Part shown: positions 26,473-36,008 of the stretch, piece after piece | Layout of the letters: every line of letters starts with the position of its first letter | Position numbering within the stretch: the first letter of the stretch is position 1 | Source: Acidobacteriaceae bacterium KBS 83 | GTDB taxonomy: Bacteria; Acidobacteriota; Terriglobia; Terriglobales; Acidobacteriaceae | NCBI GenBank assembly: GCA_000381585.1 | Contig: KB906737.1 | Coordinates: forward strand, 62,001 to 126,000 | Reading direction: 5' to 3' | DNA: 64,000 nucleotides | Program-made: the position numbers and the translations under genes | Notes under the pieces: generated by a model | Databases searched by the model: none | Told to the model about the DNA's origin: nothing | The model's input: only the letters and a program-made list of their open reading frames with translations

Positions 26473-26567
26473 TCTTCGCTCCCGCTCCTTTTCATCTCGT
26501 CTCTCACAGAAGTGTACGTTTTAGGAGACTGGAAGTGGCCGCACCGCGGCTGCTACGCTGGAATCGA

Positions 26568-26750
26568 ATGTCCCCGTACCCACAGCCGCCAGACCCAGAG
26601 CCCGGGAATCTCCAAACGCAAACCGCGCTCTGGTGTCCCACCTGCGCGCGCCCCGTCAACGATCCTCTCACCTGCGGAGACTGTTCCGCTGTTATCTGCC
26701 GGGTCTGCGGCACGCCCCTCGAATCTGCGGACGAGCTCGCGTTCGGTTAA
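26568..26750 (+). CDS. Small double zinc-ribbon protein
   Basis: 60 aa protein with three Cys-X-X-Cys pairs (CPTC, CGDC, CRVC), enough for one complete zinc ribbon or a small treble-clef site. The N-terminus is Pro-rich. ATG 26568 is taken inside a much longer open frame because the sequence before it overlaps the divergent Rieske gene antisense. It ends 7 bp before the alpha/beta-hydrolase-fold gene, so the two are probably translated from one message. Function unknown. Confidence 0.7.
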   Translation: MSPYPQPPDPEPGNLQTQTALWCPTCARPVNDPLTCGDCSAVICRVCGTPLESADELAFG

Positions 26751-26757
26751 GCCAGGA

Positions 26758-27663
26758 ATGCCAGCGCCTACCCGCCCCACCGCCCGACCCCACTTCGACG
26801 ATCCGTTGCGTCCAAAGAATCCGCTGGTGGCACGCCGATGGATCCTCGGCGGTATTGGCTTGATGATGGTGGCATCGCTGGTTGCCATCTACTTTGCGAT
26901 CGGATTGCTCTTCTGGCAGGGCCAATGGCAGCTCATCTTTCACCCCTCGCACGTAGTTACCAAAACTCCGGCCAGTGAAGGCGTGCCGTTCGACGAGGTG
27001 CGTTTCGACGCAACCGAAACGGGACAGACTCAGCTCACGGGCTGGTGGGTTCGGGCTGACAGCAATGCTTCCGGCAAGCCCGCGACCGTCCTCTACCTGC
27101 ACAATGCCCGGGGTTCCCTGTCCGATGCGCTGGTGGACGTCCTCGCCTTGCATGAGGCCGGCGCTGATGTTTTCGCATTCGATCCCCGCGGCTTCGGCAA
27201 GAGCGAATGGGCGAAACCCTCAGAGAAGCATTGGAACCAGGATGCGGATGCCGCCCTCTACTATCTCGCCAGCGTGCGTCACATCGGACCAAGCCACGTG
27301 ATCGTTGTCGGTCGCGGGCTCGGCGGCACGATAGCTGCCAACCTGACGATTAGACATCCGGAAATCAAAGGCCTCGTCATGATTGATCCGCAACCGCCTA
27401 CGCTGGGGCTGATCGAGGCGCCATACTGGACCCACATCCTGCCTGTCCGCCTTCTGGCTCGCGATCACTTCAATCCATCCACCCCCCTGAGTTCCACTAC
27501 AGTGGACAAATTGTTCCTGTTGCCCTCAAACGCAACTCCGCCGTCCTTCGTTTCGAAGGCATCACCTCCAGCGATGACGGTGACAGGCACAGAGCTCGGG
27601 AGGGCCGACACGGCCGCCGCGCTGCAGCGGTTCGTGGCCCAGCATCGTCAGCAGAATCCTTAG
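26758..27663 (+). CDS. Membrane-anchored alpha/beta-hydrolase-fold protein lacking the usual Ser nucleophile
   Basis: 301 aa. One N-terminal transmembrane helix (about residues 25-50) is followed by an extracytoplasmic or cytoplasmic alpha/beta-hydrolase fold: LYLHNARGSLSD (oxyanion region), FDPRGFGKSEW, and a nucleophile elbow that reads GRGLG (27310-27324) where GXSXG is expected. The residue that should be Ser is Gly, so classical hydrolase activity is doubtful. The stop overlaps the convergent receiver gene by 4 bp. It may be a binding or scaffolding relative of YfhR/BAAT-like hydrolases. Confidence 0.8.
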   Translation: MPAPTRPTARPHFDDPLRPKNPLVARRWILGGIGLMMVASLVAIYFAIGLLFWQGQWQLIFHPSHVVTKTPASEGVPFDEVRFDATETGQTQLTGWWVRADSNASGKPATVLYLHNARGSLSDALVDVLALHEAGADVFAFDPRGFGKSEWAKPSEKHWNQDADAALYYLASVRHIGPSHVIVVGRGLGGTIAANLTIRHPEIKGLVMIDPQPPTLGLIEAPYWTHILPVRLLARDHFNPSTPLSSTTVDKLFLLPSNATPPSFVSKASPPAMTVTGTELGRADTAAALQRFVAQHRQQNP

Positions 27664-28481
27664 CTGGAAGTGTTCATGTATTCGGACAACGTCACTAACG
27701 CGGCTAACGCTTGCTCGTCCAGATTCTCGTTTACCTGCGCCAGATCCGGTACCAGATAGCTGAGATTTACGACCAGGAGATTTTCCTGGACGATCTGCGC
27801 GACGACGCGCCGCAGCATACAGAACTCAGCCAACATCATGCTTGGCGTGTAACCTTCCAGATCGCGCCGGCTATCGTATCCACCAGAGAGCTTTTTGTAG
27901 GTTGCCGTCTCCTCGCCGGAGTACGATTGCGCCGCACGAATCAACTGCTCCAGAATTCCCCTGACATAATGGAGACGCTGTTCTTTCTTTATAGGAATCC
28001 GCGATAGCGCGCCATCCTGCTCAACGGCGTGCAGCCACAGCTCCTCGATCCGTTGCAGATGTTCCTGCAAGACCATCGCGACACGCTTTGGCGGCGGCAA
28101 ATGCCGTTGGCGCGGTGGAGTTGCCAGCTTGCTCTCAATCGCTCTCACCAGTGCAGGCACATCGGCCGGCTTTACGATGTAATCGTCCACTTGCTGCCGG
28201 ATCGCCTCGAGCGCAGTCTCAAACGCCGGATATCCGGTAAGAATCATGGTCACCGCTTCCGGCTGCGTCCTTCGCATGGCGCTGACCACGGTCAGACCGT
28301 CTCCGGGATTGCCGATGTTTAGATCGGACAATAGGACTTCAAACTGCTGCGAGGTGATCTTTTGTAATGCCTCTGGGACAGTTGCCGCGGCGCTCACATC
28401 GAAGCCGTGTTTGCTCAATATGGCTGACAAGGTGATACGGATGACATCCTCGTCATCCACAAGGAGTAAGCGTCGTGACAT
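27660..28481 (-). CDS. Response regulator with a C-terminal helical (RsbRD-N-like) domain
   Basis: 273 aa. Receiver domain (residues 1-120): acidic pair in LLVDDED, phospho-acceptor Asp in LLSDLNIG, Thr in ILTGYP and Lys in IVKPAD. The second half has no DNA-binding motif; it is helical and contains GYTPSMMLAEFCMLRRVV, reminiscent of the RsbRD/kinase N-terminal sensory domain (inferred). It is a single gene, with no kinase beside it. Output is probably protein-protein contact. Confidence 0.82.
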   Translation of the reverse strand: MSRRLLLVDDEDVIRITLSAILSKHGFDVSAAATVPEALQKITSQQFEVLLSDLNIGNPGDGLTVVSAMRRTQPEAVTMILTGYPAFETALEAIRQQVDDYIVKPADVPALVRAIESKLATPPRQRHLPPPKRVAMVLQEHLQRIEELWLHAVEQDGALSRIPIKKEQRLHYVRGILEQLIRAAQSYSGEETATYKKLSGGYDSRRDLEGYTPSMMLAEFCMLRRVVAQIVQENLLVVNLSYLVPDLAQVNENLDEQALAALVTLSEYMNTSS

Positions 28482-28612
28482 TCAGGCATCCTGGGAGCTG
28501 CCCATATTCTACCTGCCCTCCAACCTGAACATGGGCCGGCCAATCTCCTTAGAAGAGGTTGGCGGATTGCAAGTAGCGCCGCTCCCTCCTTGAGAAAAGG
28601 GTCTTGCTCTGA

Positions 28613-30784
28613 CTAAAACTTCGCCAGCCCCTCGATGGCGCGGAACAGGTCTTCCGGCTGCGGCAGGATGACATTCTCCAGTTGCGGCTGATACGCGACG
28701 AAGGTGTCCGTCGCCGCGACCCGCTTCACCGGCGCGTCGAGGTCATCGAAAAGCTCGTCCGCGATGCGGGCTGCGATCTCTGCGCCATATCCCCAGCTCA
28801 GCACGTCCTCGTGAGCCACGATCACCCGGTTGGTCCGGCGCACGCTCTCCGCGATCGCCTCCCAGTCGTAGGGGCTGAGTGTCCGCAGATCGATGACTTC
28901 CGCCTCGACGCCAAGCTCGCGGCTGGCTCGCTGCGCAGCCTGCAGGCCTCGAGGAACGAGCGCACCATAGGTCACCAGAGTCAGATGCTTGCCCTCCCGC
29001 ACCGTTTTCGCCTTGCCAAAAGGCACCATATAGTCCGGTCCCGGATAAGGAGCGCGACCGTATGTCTCCCGATACAAACGCTTGTGTTCAAGAAACATCA
29101 CCGGATCGTCACAGCGAATCGCCGTGCGCAGCAGGCCGTTCGCATCGAGCGCATTCGATGGAAACACGACCCTCATGCCCGGCGTGTGGGTGAACAGAAC
29201 CTCGCCCGACTGCGAATGGTAAAGCGCGCCGCCCGTCAGATACCCGCCGATCGCGACGCGTATGACTGCGGGCGATGAGAACGCGTTGTTCGATCGCCAG
29301 CGCAGCGGGGCCAGTTCATTGCGAAGCTGGTGCATCGCCGGCCAGATGTAATCGAAGAACTGGATCTCCGCAACCGGTTTCATGCCGCGCGTGGCCACCC
29401 CAACCGCACGCCCCACGATATTCGCTTCCGCCAGCGGCGAATTGAATACACGATCGCTGCCGTATTCGCATTGCAACCCAGTTGTCAGCTTGAAGACGCC
29501 CCCCTTGCCTTTCACCGCGCCGCTCTTCAGGTTTTCTTCCCGGCTGCAGTCCGCGACATCTTCGCCAAAGACGATGATGCGCGGATCGCGCTTCATCTCG
29601 TCCTTGAGGCAGGCGTTGATCAGGTCGGCCATCGTCCGATCCGGCCCTGAAGAATTTGCCCTTTCCGATGCAAACTCTTTCGAAGTCGGATCAATGTTGG
29701 GCGAATAGACGTAGTTGTAGATCGACTCCGGTGGAGCGAACGGGGCGCGCAACACGCGGTCCGTCACTGCCTGTATTTCGTCATCGACCGCCTTTTCCAG
29801 CCGTGTTATTCCTTCCTCATCGATCACGGCTTCGCGCAGCAGTCGCAGTTGGAGTTTAGGCAGCGGATCGCGAAGATTTTCCGCCTCCAGTTCCGCAGCG
29901 GACCGGTAAAGCTTGTCATTGTCGGAAAGCGAATGGGAATAGGGTCGCGTGACATGCCCATGCACAAACGCAGGGCCCTTGCGGGCACGGCAATGCGCCA
30001 CTGCCTTGGTCATGGCGGCATAGCTCTCCACGGGATCGGTCCCATCCACCTCGGCGAAGAAGAAATTCGGGAAGTTCGTCACCAGCTTCGAGATATTGCC
30101 CCCTGGCGTGTTTGCCTCGACGGGGGTGGAAATGGCGTAGCCGTTGTCCTCAACCACAAACAGCATCGGCAGCTTTTCAAGAGACGCGGTGCTCAGCGAT
30201 TCCCAGAACTCGCCCTGGCTAGTGGAGCCTTCACCAATCGATGCGTAGACCACCTCATCGCCATGGAAGCTCACGTTCTGGAAGGCCCGATAGTCATCTC
30301 CTTGGCGCTCCGCCGCATTTGGATGCCGGGCAAAGTAGCGTCCCGCTTCCGCACAGCCCACCGCTTGCAGCATCTGCGTGGCTACGGAGGAGCTCTGCGT
30401 CACGATGTTGAGGCGCTGACTGCCCCAGTGCGAGGGCATTTGCCGTCCGCCGCTGGACGGATCCGCTGCGGCGCCCACTGCCTGCAGCAGCATCTCTTCT
30501 GCCGTCACCCCAAGGGCCAGACAAAGGGCGCGGTCGCGATAGTATGGGTAAAACCAGTCGTAACCCGGCTTCAGGGCCTTCCCAGCAGCCACCAGCAATG
30601 CCTCATGCCCGGCGCCGGAGATCTGGAAAAATATCTTTTGTTGGTTTTTGAGCAGGATTTCGCGGTCATCCAATCGCCGGGACATGTACATCAGGCGATA
30701 GACGTCGACCCACTCCGCCCCTGTCAGCCCGTTCAGTCCGCTGCCGGCACCCCTGGTGCGCCGCTCCGTCGCCACACTCCCCAT
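28613..30784 (-). CDS. Fused 2-oxoacid dehydrogenase E1 component (alpha and beta in one chain)
   Basis: 723 aa thiamine-diphosphate enzyme that decarboxylates a branched-chain or similar 2-oxoacid and acylates E2. The alpha half has [12 protein letters not shown] and the TPP motif [17 protein letters not shown]...NGYAIS; the beta half starts near [15 protein letters not shown] with VFGEDVAD and ends with the C-terminal domain ([27 protein letters not shown]). The two are separate proteins in many bacteria; the fused form is common in Acidobacteria and Bacteroidetes. ATG 30784 is chosen because AGGAG lies 5 nt upstream. E2 and E3 are not nearby. Confidence 0.92.
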   Translation of the reverse strand: MGSVATERRTRGAGSGLNGLTGAEWVDVYRLMYMSRRLDDREILLKNQQKIFFQISGAGHEALLVAAGKALKPGYDWFYPYYRDRALCLALGVTAEEMLLQAVGAAADPSSGGRQMPSHWGSQRLNIVTQSSSVATQMLQAVGCAEAGRYFARHPNAAERQGDDYRAFQNVSFHGDEVVYASIGEGSTSQGEFWESLSTASLEKLPMLFVVEDNGYAISTPVEANTPGGNISKLVTNFPNFFFAEVDGTDPVESYAAMTKAVAHCRARKGPAFVHGHVTRPYSHSLSDNDKLYRSAAELEAENLRDPLPKLQLRLLREAVIDEEGITRLEKAVDDEIQAVTDRVLRAPFAPPESIYNYVYSPNIDPTSKEFASERANSSGPDRTMADLINACLKDEMKRDPRIIVFGEDVADCSREENLKSGAVKGKGGVFKLTTGLQCEYGSDRVFNSPLAEANIVGRAVGVATRGMKPVAEIQFFDYIWPAMHQLRNELAPLRWRSNNAFSSPAVIRVAIGGYLTGGALYHSQSGEVLFTHTPGMRVVFPSNALDANGLLRTAIRCDDPVMFLEHKRLYRETYGRAPYPGPDYMVPFGKAKTVREGKHLTLVTYGALVPRGLQAAQRASRELGVEAEVIDLRTLSPYDWEAIAESVRRTNRVIVAHEDVLSWGYGAEIAARIADELFDDLDAPVKRVAATDTFVAYQPQLENVILPQPEDLFRAIEGLAKF

Positions 30785-30886
30785 ACACACTCCTTACTGC
30801 CTTCCCAAGTCAAAACGACTGGCGATTGTATCCTGTCATTGCTGTCTTGTGCTCAGGTAGAAGATGCGGAACAGCAGCAATTCGTC

Positions 30887-30917
30887 TCATCGGAGAAACC
30901 TCAGTGTGCTCCGATGA
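30887..30917 (+). other. Perfect inverted repeat upstream of hppA promoter
   Basis: TCATCGGAG (30887-30895) and CTCCGATGA (30909-30917) are exact inverted copies separated by 13 nt, ending 11 bp before the predicted -35 box. It may be a regulator-binding site, or a hairpin at the divergent boundary. Confidence 0.45.
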
Positions 30918-30928
30918 AACTCCATGGT

Positions 30929-30958
30929 TTGACTCACTTTTTCCACCCGTGCTCTAAT
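30929..30958 (+). promoter_or_regulatory. Predicted sigma-70-type promoter for hppA
   Basis: TTGACT (30929-30934) and TCTAAT (30953-30958) with an 18-bp spacer, about 85 bp upstream of the hppA ATG, resemble vegetative -35 and -10 boxes. Predicted by eye only. Confidence 0.5.
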
Positions 30959-31046
30959 CAGCGTTCCTTGATCCTGCGGCTTTCCCTCGAGCGCGCTCCA
31001 GCGGCACCGATGGGGCGCACCAACTCAATTCTTTCGGAGAACTTGC

Positions 31047-33311
31047 ATGCAGAATGTCGGCCTGTGGGCCCTGGGGTTCCAGATGAGCTCCCCCAGTACC
31101 CCAGACAACGGCAGTATTTATTTGTGGGGCGCGTTGGTAATCGGCGTCCTCGGCCTCTTGGTTGCATTCCTCTTCTCCCGATCCGTCCTCGCGATGGATG
31201 CCGGGACGCAGGAGATGCAGGCCATCTCCAATGCCATCCGGGAAGGGGCAGAGGCCTTCATGTCCCGGCAGTATGGCACCATCGCCATTATCGCAGTGGT
31301 GCTCGCCATCCTTCTGTACATTGGCTATCGGCTCTCGCCCTTTACAGCTCCCTTCGCCAATAAAGTAGTCGTCAGCTTTCTCATCGGCGCCATCTGCTCG
31401 GGCCTCTCCGGCCTTACCGGCATGTTCGTCTCCATCCGGACCAACATCCGCACCGCCAGCGCCGCGCGCACCAGCCTCGGGCGCGCCCTGCGGACCGCCC
31501 TGCGTGGCGGAGCCGTCACCGGACTCGTCGTCGTTGCCCTCTCCCTGCTCGGCATCGGCATCCTCTTTTTCTTCTTCGGCGGCCTCGAACAACCGCGGGC
31601 GACGCCCTATGAACTGGTTGGCTTCGGCTTCGGCGCTTCGCTGGTCGCGCTCTTCGCGCAGCTTGGCGGCGGCATCTACACCAAGGCCGCCGACGTCGGC
31701 GCCGACCTCGTCGGCAAGGTCGAGGCCGGCATCCCCGAGGACGACCCGCGCAACCCTGCCGTCATCGCCGACCTCGTCGGTGACAACGTAGGCGACTGCG
31801 CCGGCCGTGGCGCAGACATCTTCGAGTCCACCGCCGCAGAAAACGTCGGCGCAATGATCCTGGGTGCCGCCCTCTTCCCTGTCTTCGGGATCAAGGGCAT
31901 TCTCTTTCCCCTAATCATTCAGGCGATCAACCTCATCGCCTCCATCGTCGGCGTCGCCATCGTGCGCTCCCGCGAAGACGAAGACCCGATGCACGCACTC
32001 AACCGCGGCTATTACGTCACCTCGTTTCTGGCGCTGCTGGGTTTCGCCGCCGCTGTCTACTTCATGCTGCAGGGCCGCTGGTGGTTGCTCGGCTCCGGCA
32101 TCGTCGGCATCCTGACTTCGTTCCTGTTCGTTCGCATCACCGAGTACTACACCGAGACTCGATACCGGCCTGTGCGGTCCATCGCCGAGGCTTCGCTCAC
32201 CGGCCCGGCTACCAACATCATCAGCGGCCTCGCCGTGGGCATGGAGACGCCGGCCATGCCGGTTATCGTCATCAGCCTGGCGCTGCTGCTCAGCTACTAC
32301 TTCGGCGTGCGCGGCCTGGCCGATCAGTCCGAGATCGCGACGTACGCCAAGGGCATTTACGGCACCGCCATTGCCACGATCGGAATGCTCTCTGCGTCGG
32401 CCTACATCCTGGCCATGGACACCTTCGGCCCCATCACCGACAACGCCGGCGGCATCATCGAGATGTCCAACCAGCCGGATTCCGTTCGTGAAAAGACAGA
32501 CAAACTGGACGCCGCCGGCAACACGACCAAGGCACTGACCAAGGGCTACGCCATCGGCTCTGCCTCGCTCGCCGCCTTCCTGCTCTTCTCCGCCTATCTT
32601 GAAAGCGTCCACGACATCGTGGCGCACCGTTTCGCCGCAGCCGGCGAAGTCCTGCCGGAAGGCTGGCAGTTCTCGCACGTCAATCTGGCCAGCGTTCCCG
32701 TCTTTGTTGGGGCGCTGCTGGGCGCCATGCTCACCTATCTCTTCTCTTCCATGGCCATCAAAGCGGTCGGGCGCACAGCGCAATACGTCATCAAAGACGT
32801 ACGCGCGCAGTTCAAGGAAAATCCGGGGATTATGGAGGGAACCTCCAAGCCCGACTACGGCCGCTGCGTCCGCATCGTGACTGGTGCGGCGCTCAAGGAA
32901 ATGGTGTTGCCCGGTGCCCTTGCTGTCGCCATGCCGCTGGCCGTAGGTCTCATCTTCCGCCACCTGAGCGACAGCTTCCGGGTTCGCGATGTTAGCGCGG
33001 ATACCCTGCTGCTGCACGGTCATCCGGTAAATCTGACCGGCGCGGAGAGCGTCGCTGCGCTGCTGATGGTCGGCACCATCTCCGGCATCCTGCTGGCCAT
33101 GCTGATGAACAACGGCGGCGGAGCCTGGGACAACGCCAAGAAATTTATCGAGACTGGTCAGTACGGCGGCAAGCGCTCCGAAGCGCACAAGGCAGCCGTC
33201 GTGGGCGACACCGTCGGCGATCCTTTCAAAGACACCGCCGGGCCATCCCTGCACGTGCTCATCAAACTGCTCGCTACCGTCACTCTCGTGCTCGCGCCAC
33301 TCTTCCTCTGA
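31047..33311 (+). CDS. hppA: K+-independent proton-pumping membrane pyrophosphatase
   Basis: 754 aa integral membrane enzyme coupling pyrophosphate hydrolysis to proton export. Catalytic motifs are intact: DVGADLVGKVEAGIPEDDPRN, DNVGDCAGRGADIFES, and near the C-terminus GGAWDNAKKF and GDTVGDPFKDTAGPS. The Lys in GNTTKALTKGY (codon 32529-32531) marks the K+-independent subclass (Ala there in K+-dependent enzymes). About 15-16 transmembrane helices are expected. CGGAGA precedes the ATG, a promoter lies upstream at 30929 and a strong terminator follows. Confidence 0.95.
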   Translation: MQNVGLWALGFQMSSPSTPDNGSIYLWGALVIGVLGLLVAFLFSRSVLAMDAGTQEMQAISNAIREGAEAFMSRQYGTIAIIAVVLAILLYIGYRLSPFTAPFANKVVVSFLIGAICSGLSGLTGMFVSIRTNIRTASAARTSLGRALRTALRGGAVTGLVVVALSLLGIGILFFFFGGLEQPRATPYELVGFGFGASLVALFAQLGGGIYTKAADVGADLVGKVEAGIPEDDPRNPAVIADLVGDNVGDCAGRGADIFESTAAENVGAMILGAALFPVFGIKGILFPLIIQAINLIASIVGVAIVRSREDEDPMHALNRGYYVTSFLALLGFAAAVYFMLQGRWWLLGSGIVGILTSFLFVRITEYYTETRYRPVRSIAEASLTGPATNIISGLAVGMETPAMPVIVISLALLLSYYFGVRGLADQSEIATYAKGIYGTAIATIGMLSASAYILAMDTFGPITDNAGGIIEMSNQPDSVREKTDKLDAAGNTTKALTKGYAIGSASLAAFLLFSAYLESVHDIVAHRFAAAGEVLPEGWQFSHVNLASVPVFVGALLGAMLTYLFSSMAIKAVGRTAQYVIKDVRAQFKENPGIMEGTSKPDYGRCVRIVTGAALKEMVLPGALAVAMPLAVGLIFRHLSDSFRVRDVSADTLLLHGHPVNLTGAESVAALLMVGTISGILLAMLMNNGGGAWDNAKKFIETGQYGGKRSEAHKAAVVGDTVGDPFKDTAGPSLHVLIKLLATVTLVLAPLFL

Positions 33312-33331
33312 GGTAATCCCCAACTCCAAAC

Positions 33332-33358
33332 GGCGCTGCGAATTTCGCAGCGCCTTTT
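33332..33358 (+). terminator. Rho-independent terminator after hppA
   Basis: GGCGCTGCG (33332-33340) and CGCAGCGCC (33346-33354) form a perfect 9-bp stem with an AATTT loop and a TTTT tail. Confidence 0.95.
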
Positions 33359-33372
33359 GCTATGGTGAACCG

Positions 33373-34551
33373 ATGCGACTCACCGCCCTCCCCGGCAAGG
33401 TACCGTGGCATCGGCGTCGCTCCTCATCATGGTCGTCGCTGCGCAACCTGCCAGGCCGCAGCCTTCTTCGGCTCTATCTCGCCGTCTTCTTCCTGTTCTC
33501 GATCTACGGCTTCTACGTAAATCTGATGGGGCCGCGACGCCTTCCTCTCCTGTTGGTCATTGCAATGGGCATTGCCAACGGAGCGTATTCGGTTCTCTAT
33601 CCATGGCTGCTGATCCGTCGTCCAGGTCCATGGATCTGGCTGGTTGGCATCTTTCACGGCTTCTTTGCTGGCAGCCTGGCATGGCTTGCCAACTCCGGTC
33701 GGATACACCATGTGCCAGGCCCTTTGACATCCCTCAGCATGACCGGAGCCAGCATATGGACACTGCTCGTGCTCTCCTACGTCTACTTCATCGCGTTCAT
33801 CCGCAAGCAGGCGACCGAAGCCCTCCGCGTCCAAAACGAGCTTGAACTGGCTCATGGCATTCAGCAGACCCTCGTGCCGACTGTGTCCAGTACCAGCCAC
33901 TTTTATGAGATCTATGGGATCACCCGGCCCAGTGAACGCGTCGGCGGCGATCTCGTGGACATGATTCCGTCACAGGATGGTGATATTGCCTACGTTGCCG
34001 ATGTAGCAGGGCACGGCTTGCAGGCCGGCATCCTGATGGGAATGCTCAAAGCGGCTGCTCGTACTGCCCTGTTGGAACCTGTCGATCCATCGCAACGACT
34101 GCCGCTGCTGCTGGACCGGCTGGATTGTGTGCTGCCCGCGGTCAAGGAAAGTCACATGTATGCGGCCTTTGCGGCGCTGCAACTGTTCCCATTCGGCAAG
34201 GTGCGCCACGCCGTCGCCGGCCATCCGCCGGTGCTGCATTACGCGAAAGCGACCGGAACCTTCCGCGAATTAAATGTCGAACAATTCCCTCTTGGTCTTA
34301 TTCCGGGAGCGAGCTTTTCAGCAGCCGAGATCGACATAGCACGGGGGGACCTGCTGGTCATTGCAACAGATGGCGTCTTGGAGGCCTCGAATGTAGAGGA
34401 TCGCGAATTCGAAACCTCTGGCCTGCAAACTTGCATCGCATTACATCGCTCCGCATCCTTGCCCGACCTGGCCTCGGCCATCCTGGATGCAGTCACTACC
34501 TGGGGCAAACAACAGGACGACCAGACCCTTCTCATCGTTCGTCGCATTTGA
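33373..34551 (+). CDS. Membrane PP2C-type serine phosphatase (RsbU/SpoIIE family)
   Basis: 392 aa. About four transmembrane helices (residues 30-145) are followed by a SpoIIE/RsbU catalytic domain: metal-ligand motifs GGDLVDMI and VADVAGHGLQAGILMGMLKAA, then AVAGHPPVL, FPLGLIPG and LLVIATDGVLEA. Such enzymes dephosphorylate anti-anti-sigma factors. No anti-sigma gene is adjacent. The upstream terminator makes it independent of hppA; the ribosome site is weak. Confidence 0.9.
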   Translation: MRLTALPGKVPWHRRRSSSWSSLRNLPGRSLLRLYLAVFFLFSIYGFYVNLMGPRRLPLLLVIAMGIANGAYSVLYPWLLIRRPGPWIWLVGIFHGFFAGSLAWLANSGRIHHVPGPLTSLSMTGASIWTLLVLSYVYFIAFIRKQATEALRVQNELELAHGIQQTLVPTVSSTSHFYEIYGITRPSERVGGDLVDMIPSQDGDIAYVADVAGHGLQAGILMGMLKAAARTALLEPVDPSQRLPLLLDRLDCVLPAVKESHMYAAFAALQLFPFGKVRHAVAGHPPVLHYAKATGTFRELNVEQFPLGLIPGASFSAAEIDIARGDLLVIATDGVLEASNVEDREFETSGLQTCIALHRSASLPDLASAILDAVTTWGKQQDDQTLLIVRRI

Positions 34552-34565
34552 TCGCAGCCAGAACC

Positions 34566-34964
34566 TCAGCCGCGCATACGGTCCTTCACACTCTTCGCCA
34601 GCTTTTCAATCTCCGCCGCCTTCTTCACCACGTCGACGGACAATGTGTCCTTATTGGACTTGTTCACCTCTTCCTTTAACTGCTTCGCCAGCTCAAAGAG
34701 CTTATCCGTATCCCGCTCCAGTTGTTTCTGACGATCAACATTCCGCGCCTTTTCCATCCGTTGCTGTTGTTGGCGCTGCATGGGATCAGCGGGATTCGGC
34801 GGCTCGCCAAAGCCGGGAGGCGACGGAATCGTTGGCATCTGTGGCTGCTGCAACTGCGCAGCGGAAATAGTGTGGAGGCCGGGCCCGGAGACGACTACCC
34901 ATGACCCGGCCAGCAGGAGTGCGAACCCAACCCCCCAGCGCAACTTGGCAAATGAGCTTCGCAT
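34566..34964 (-). CDS. Secreted helical protein of unknown function
   Basis: 132 aa. A signal segment (hydrophobic ~10-27) is followed by a Pro/Gln-rich linker (PQMPTIPSPPGFGEPP) and a strongly charged coiled-coil-like C-terminus (RDTDKLFELAKQLKEEV...). No family was recognised; similar small proteins occur in related genomes by general appearance only. It is divergent from the MscS gene with a 47-bp gap. Confidence 0.7.
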   Translation of the reverse strand: MRSSFAKLRWGVGFALLLAGSWVVVSGPGLHTISAAQLQQPQMPTIPSPPGFGEPPNPADPMQRQQQQRMEKARNVDRQKQLERDTDKLFELAKQLKEEVNKSNKDTLSVDVVKKAAEIEKLAKSVKDRMRG

Positions 34965-35011
34965 CCGTTCATTATAGAAACGACTGCAAACTCTGGAACT
35001 GAAAGGCCTGC

Positions 35012-36004
35012 ATGCTGCTTTTGCTCGCGCCGCCGAATCATCGTCCCACCCTCCGCGAAGCTTTTCAATCCATGTGGCAGAACTGGGCCGACAACGCCCA
35101 CGACTTCTTGATCAACGATCTCAAACACCTCATCGCTATCGTGATCTTCGCCTGGCTCGCAGTCTTGGTGGTAAGGCTCATCACTGAGCGCATGTTACGC
35201 GCCGCCGAAAAGCACGCGACCGTGGGGCTGGCTCGTACATCGCAGATTCGCACTCTGGCCTCGGTGCTGCGTGCCACAGGCTTCGGCATCGTCGGCTTCT
35301 TCACCGTCATCAGCGTCCTGCGCGATATCTTCGACCTCAACCTCGGGCCTCTGTTGGCTTCTGCGGGCGTCGCCGGCGTTGCGATTGGCCTCGCAGCCCA
35401 GACCATCGTGAAGGATATGATCAACGGCTCGCTGGTACTGATGGAAGACCAGTACAACGTGGGCGACGTCGTCACCATCGCTGGCGTTACCGGCACGGTC
35501 GATTCGATGTCGCTGCGCAAGACGGCGGTCCGCGGCTTCGACGGCACACTCTATCTCGTTCCCAACAGCCAGATCACCACCGTGGCCAATCAGAGTCGCG
35601 ACTTCTCGACAACGACCCTCAACATATCGGTCGACTTCACCGCCGATCCTGACAAGGTGATCGCATTGCTAAAGAAGATCTCTTACGAAGTGAGGCAAGA
35701 CCCCGCGTACAAGGACATCTTCCTGGAAGATCCAAAGGTGCTCGGTGTCGATCAGATCAAGGGATCCGAGGTGATCTATCCCATCACCGTAAAAACGCTG
35801 GCAAGAAAGCAGTACGATGCGCTGCGCGAAATGCAGAAGCGCATCCGTATCGCTCTGGAAGAAAACAACATGTTGCCCGGTAGCCCATTCCGCGTCATCG
35901 GCGGCCATGGCCCAACGTTGCCAGGCGAACGCCCTGCGGCGGCCCCGGTCGCCGATCCAACCACCATCAAGCCGCACGAGGTGAACCCATTCGAGGCGCA
36001 GTAG
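35012..36004 (+). CDS. MscS-family mechanosensitive ion channel
   Basis: 330 aa inner-membrane channel. Three helices (40-62, 90-115, 118-140), the last being the pore-lining TM3 with the Gly/Ala pattern GPLLASAGVAGVAIGLAAQ, are followed by the beta domain NGSLVLMEDQYNVGDVVTIAG, VDSMSLRKTAVR and LVPNSQI, then the alpha/beta C-terminal domain. It opens under membrane tension to release solutes. It ends with a low-complexity tail and runs convergently to within 4 bp of the DUF255 gene stop. Confidence 0.93.
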   Translation: MLLLLAPPNHRPTLREAFQSMWQNWADNAHDFLINDLKHLIAIVIFAWLAVLVVRLITERMLRAAEKHATVGLARTSQIRTLASVLRATGFGIVGFFTVISVLRDIFDLNLGPLLASAGVAGVAIGLAAQTIVKDMINGSLVLMEDQYNVGDVVTIAGVTGTVDSMSLRKTAVRGFDGTLYLVPNSQITTVANQSRDFSTTTLNISVDFTADPDKVIALLKKISYEVRQDPAYKDIFLEDPKVLGVDQIKGSEVIYPITVKTLARKQYDALREMQKRIRIALEENNMLPGSPFRVIGGHGPTLPGERPAAAPVADPTTIKPHEVNPFEAQ

Positions 36005-36008
36005 CCGG

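Noticed and set aside
29849-31363. Open frame of 504 aa opposite the E1 gene
   Set aside because: Crosses a gene boundary and ends inside hppA; the fused E1 on the other strand is clearly real.
31911-33329. Long open frame (472 aa) on the minus strand opposite hppA
   Set aside because: Exact antisense of a well conserved gene; His/Glu/Asp/Gly-rich composition typical of a GC-rich shadow frame and no recognisable family.
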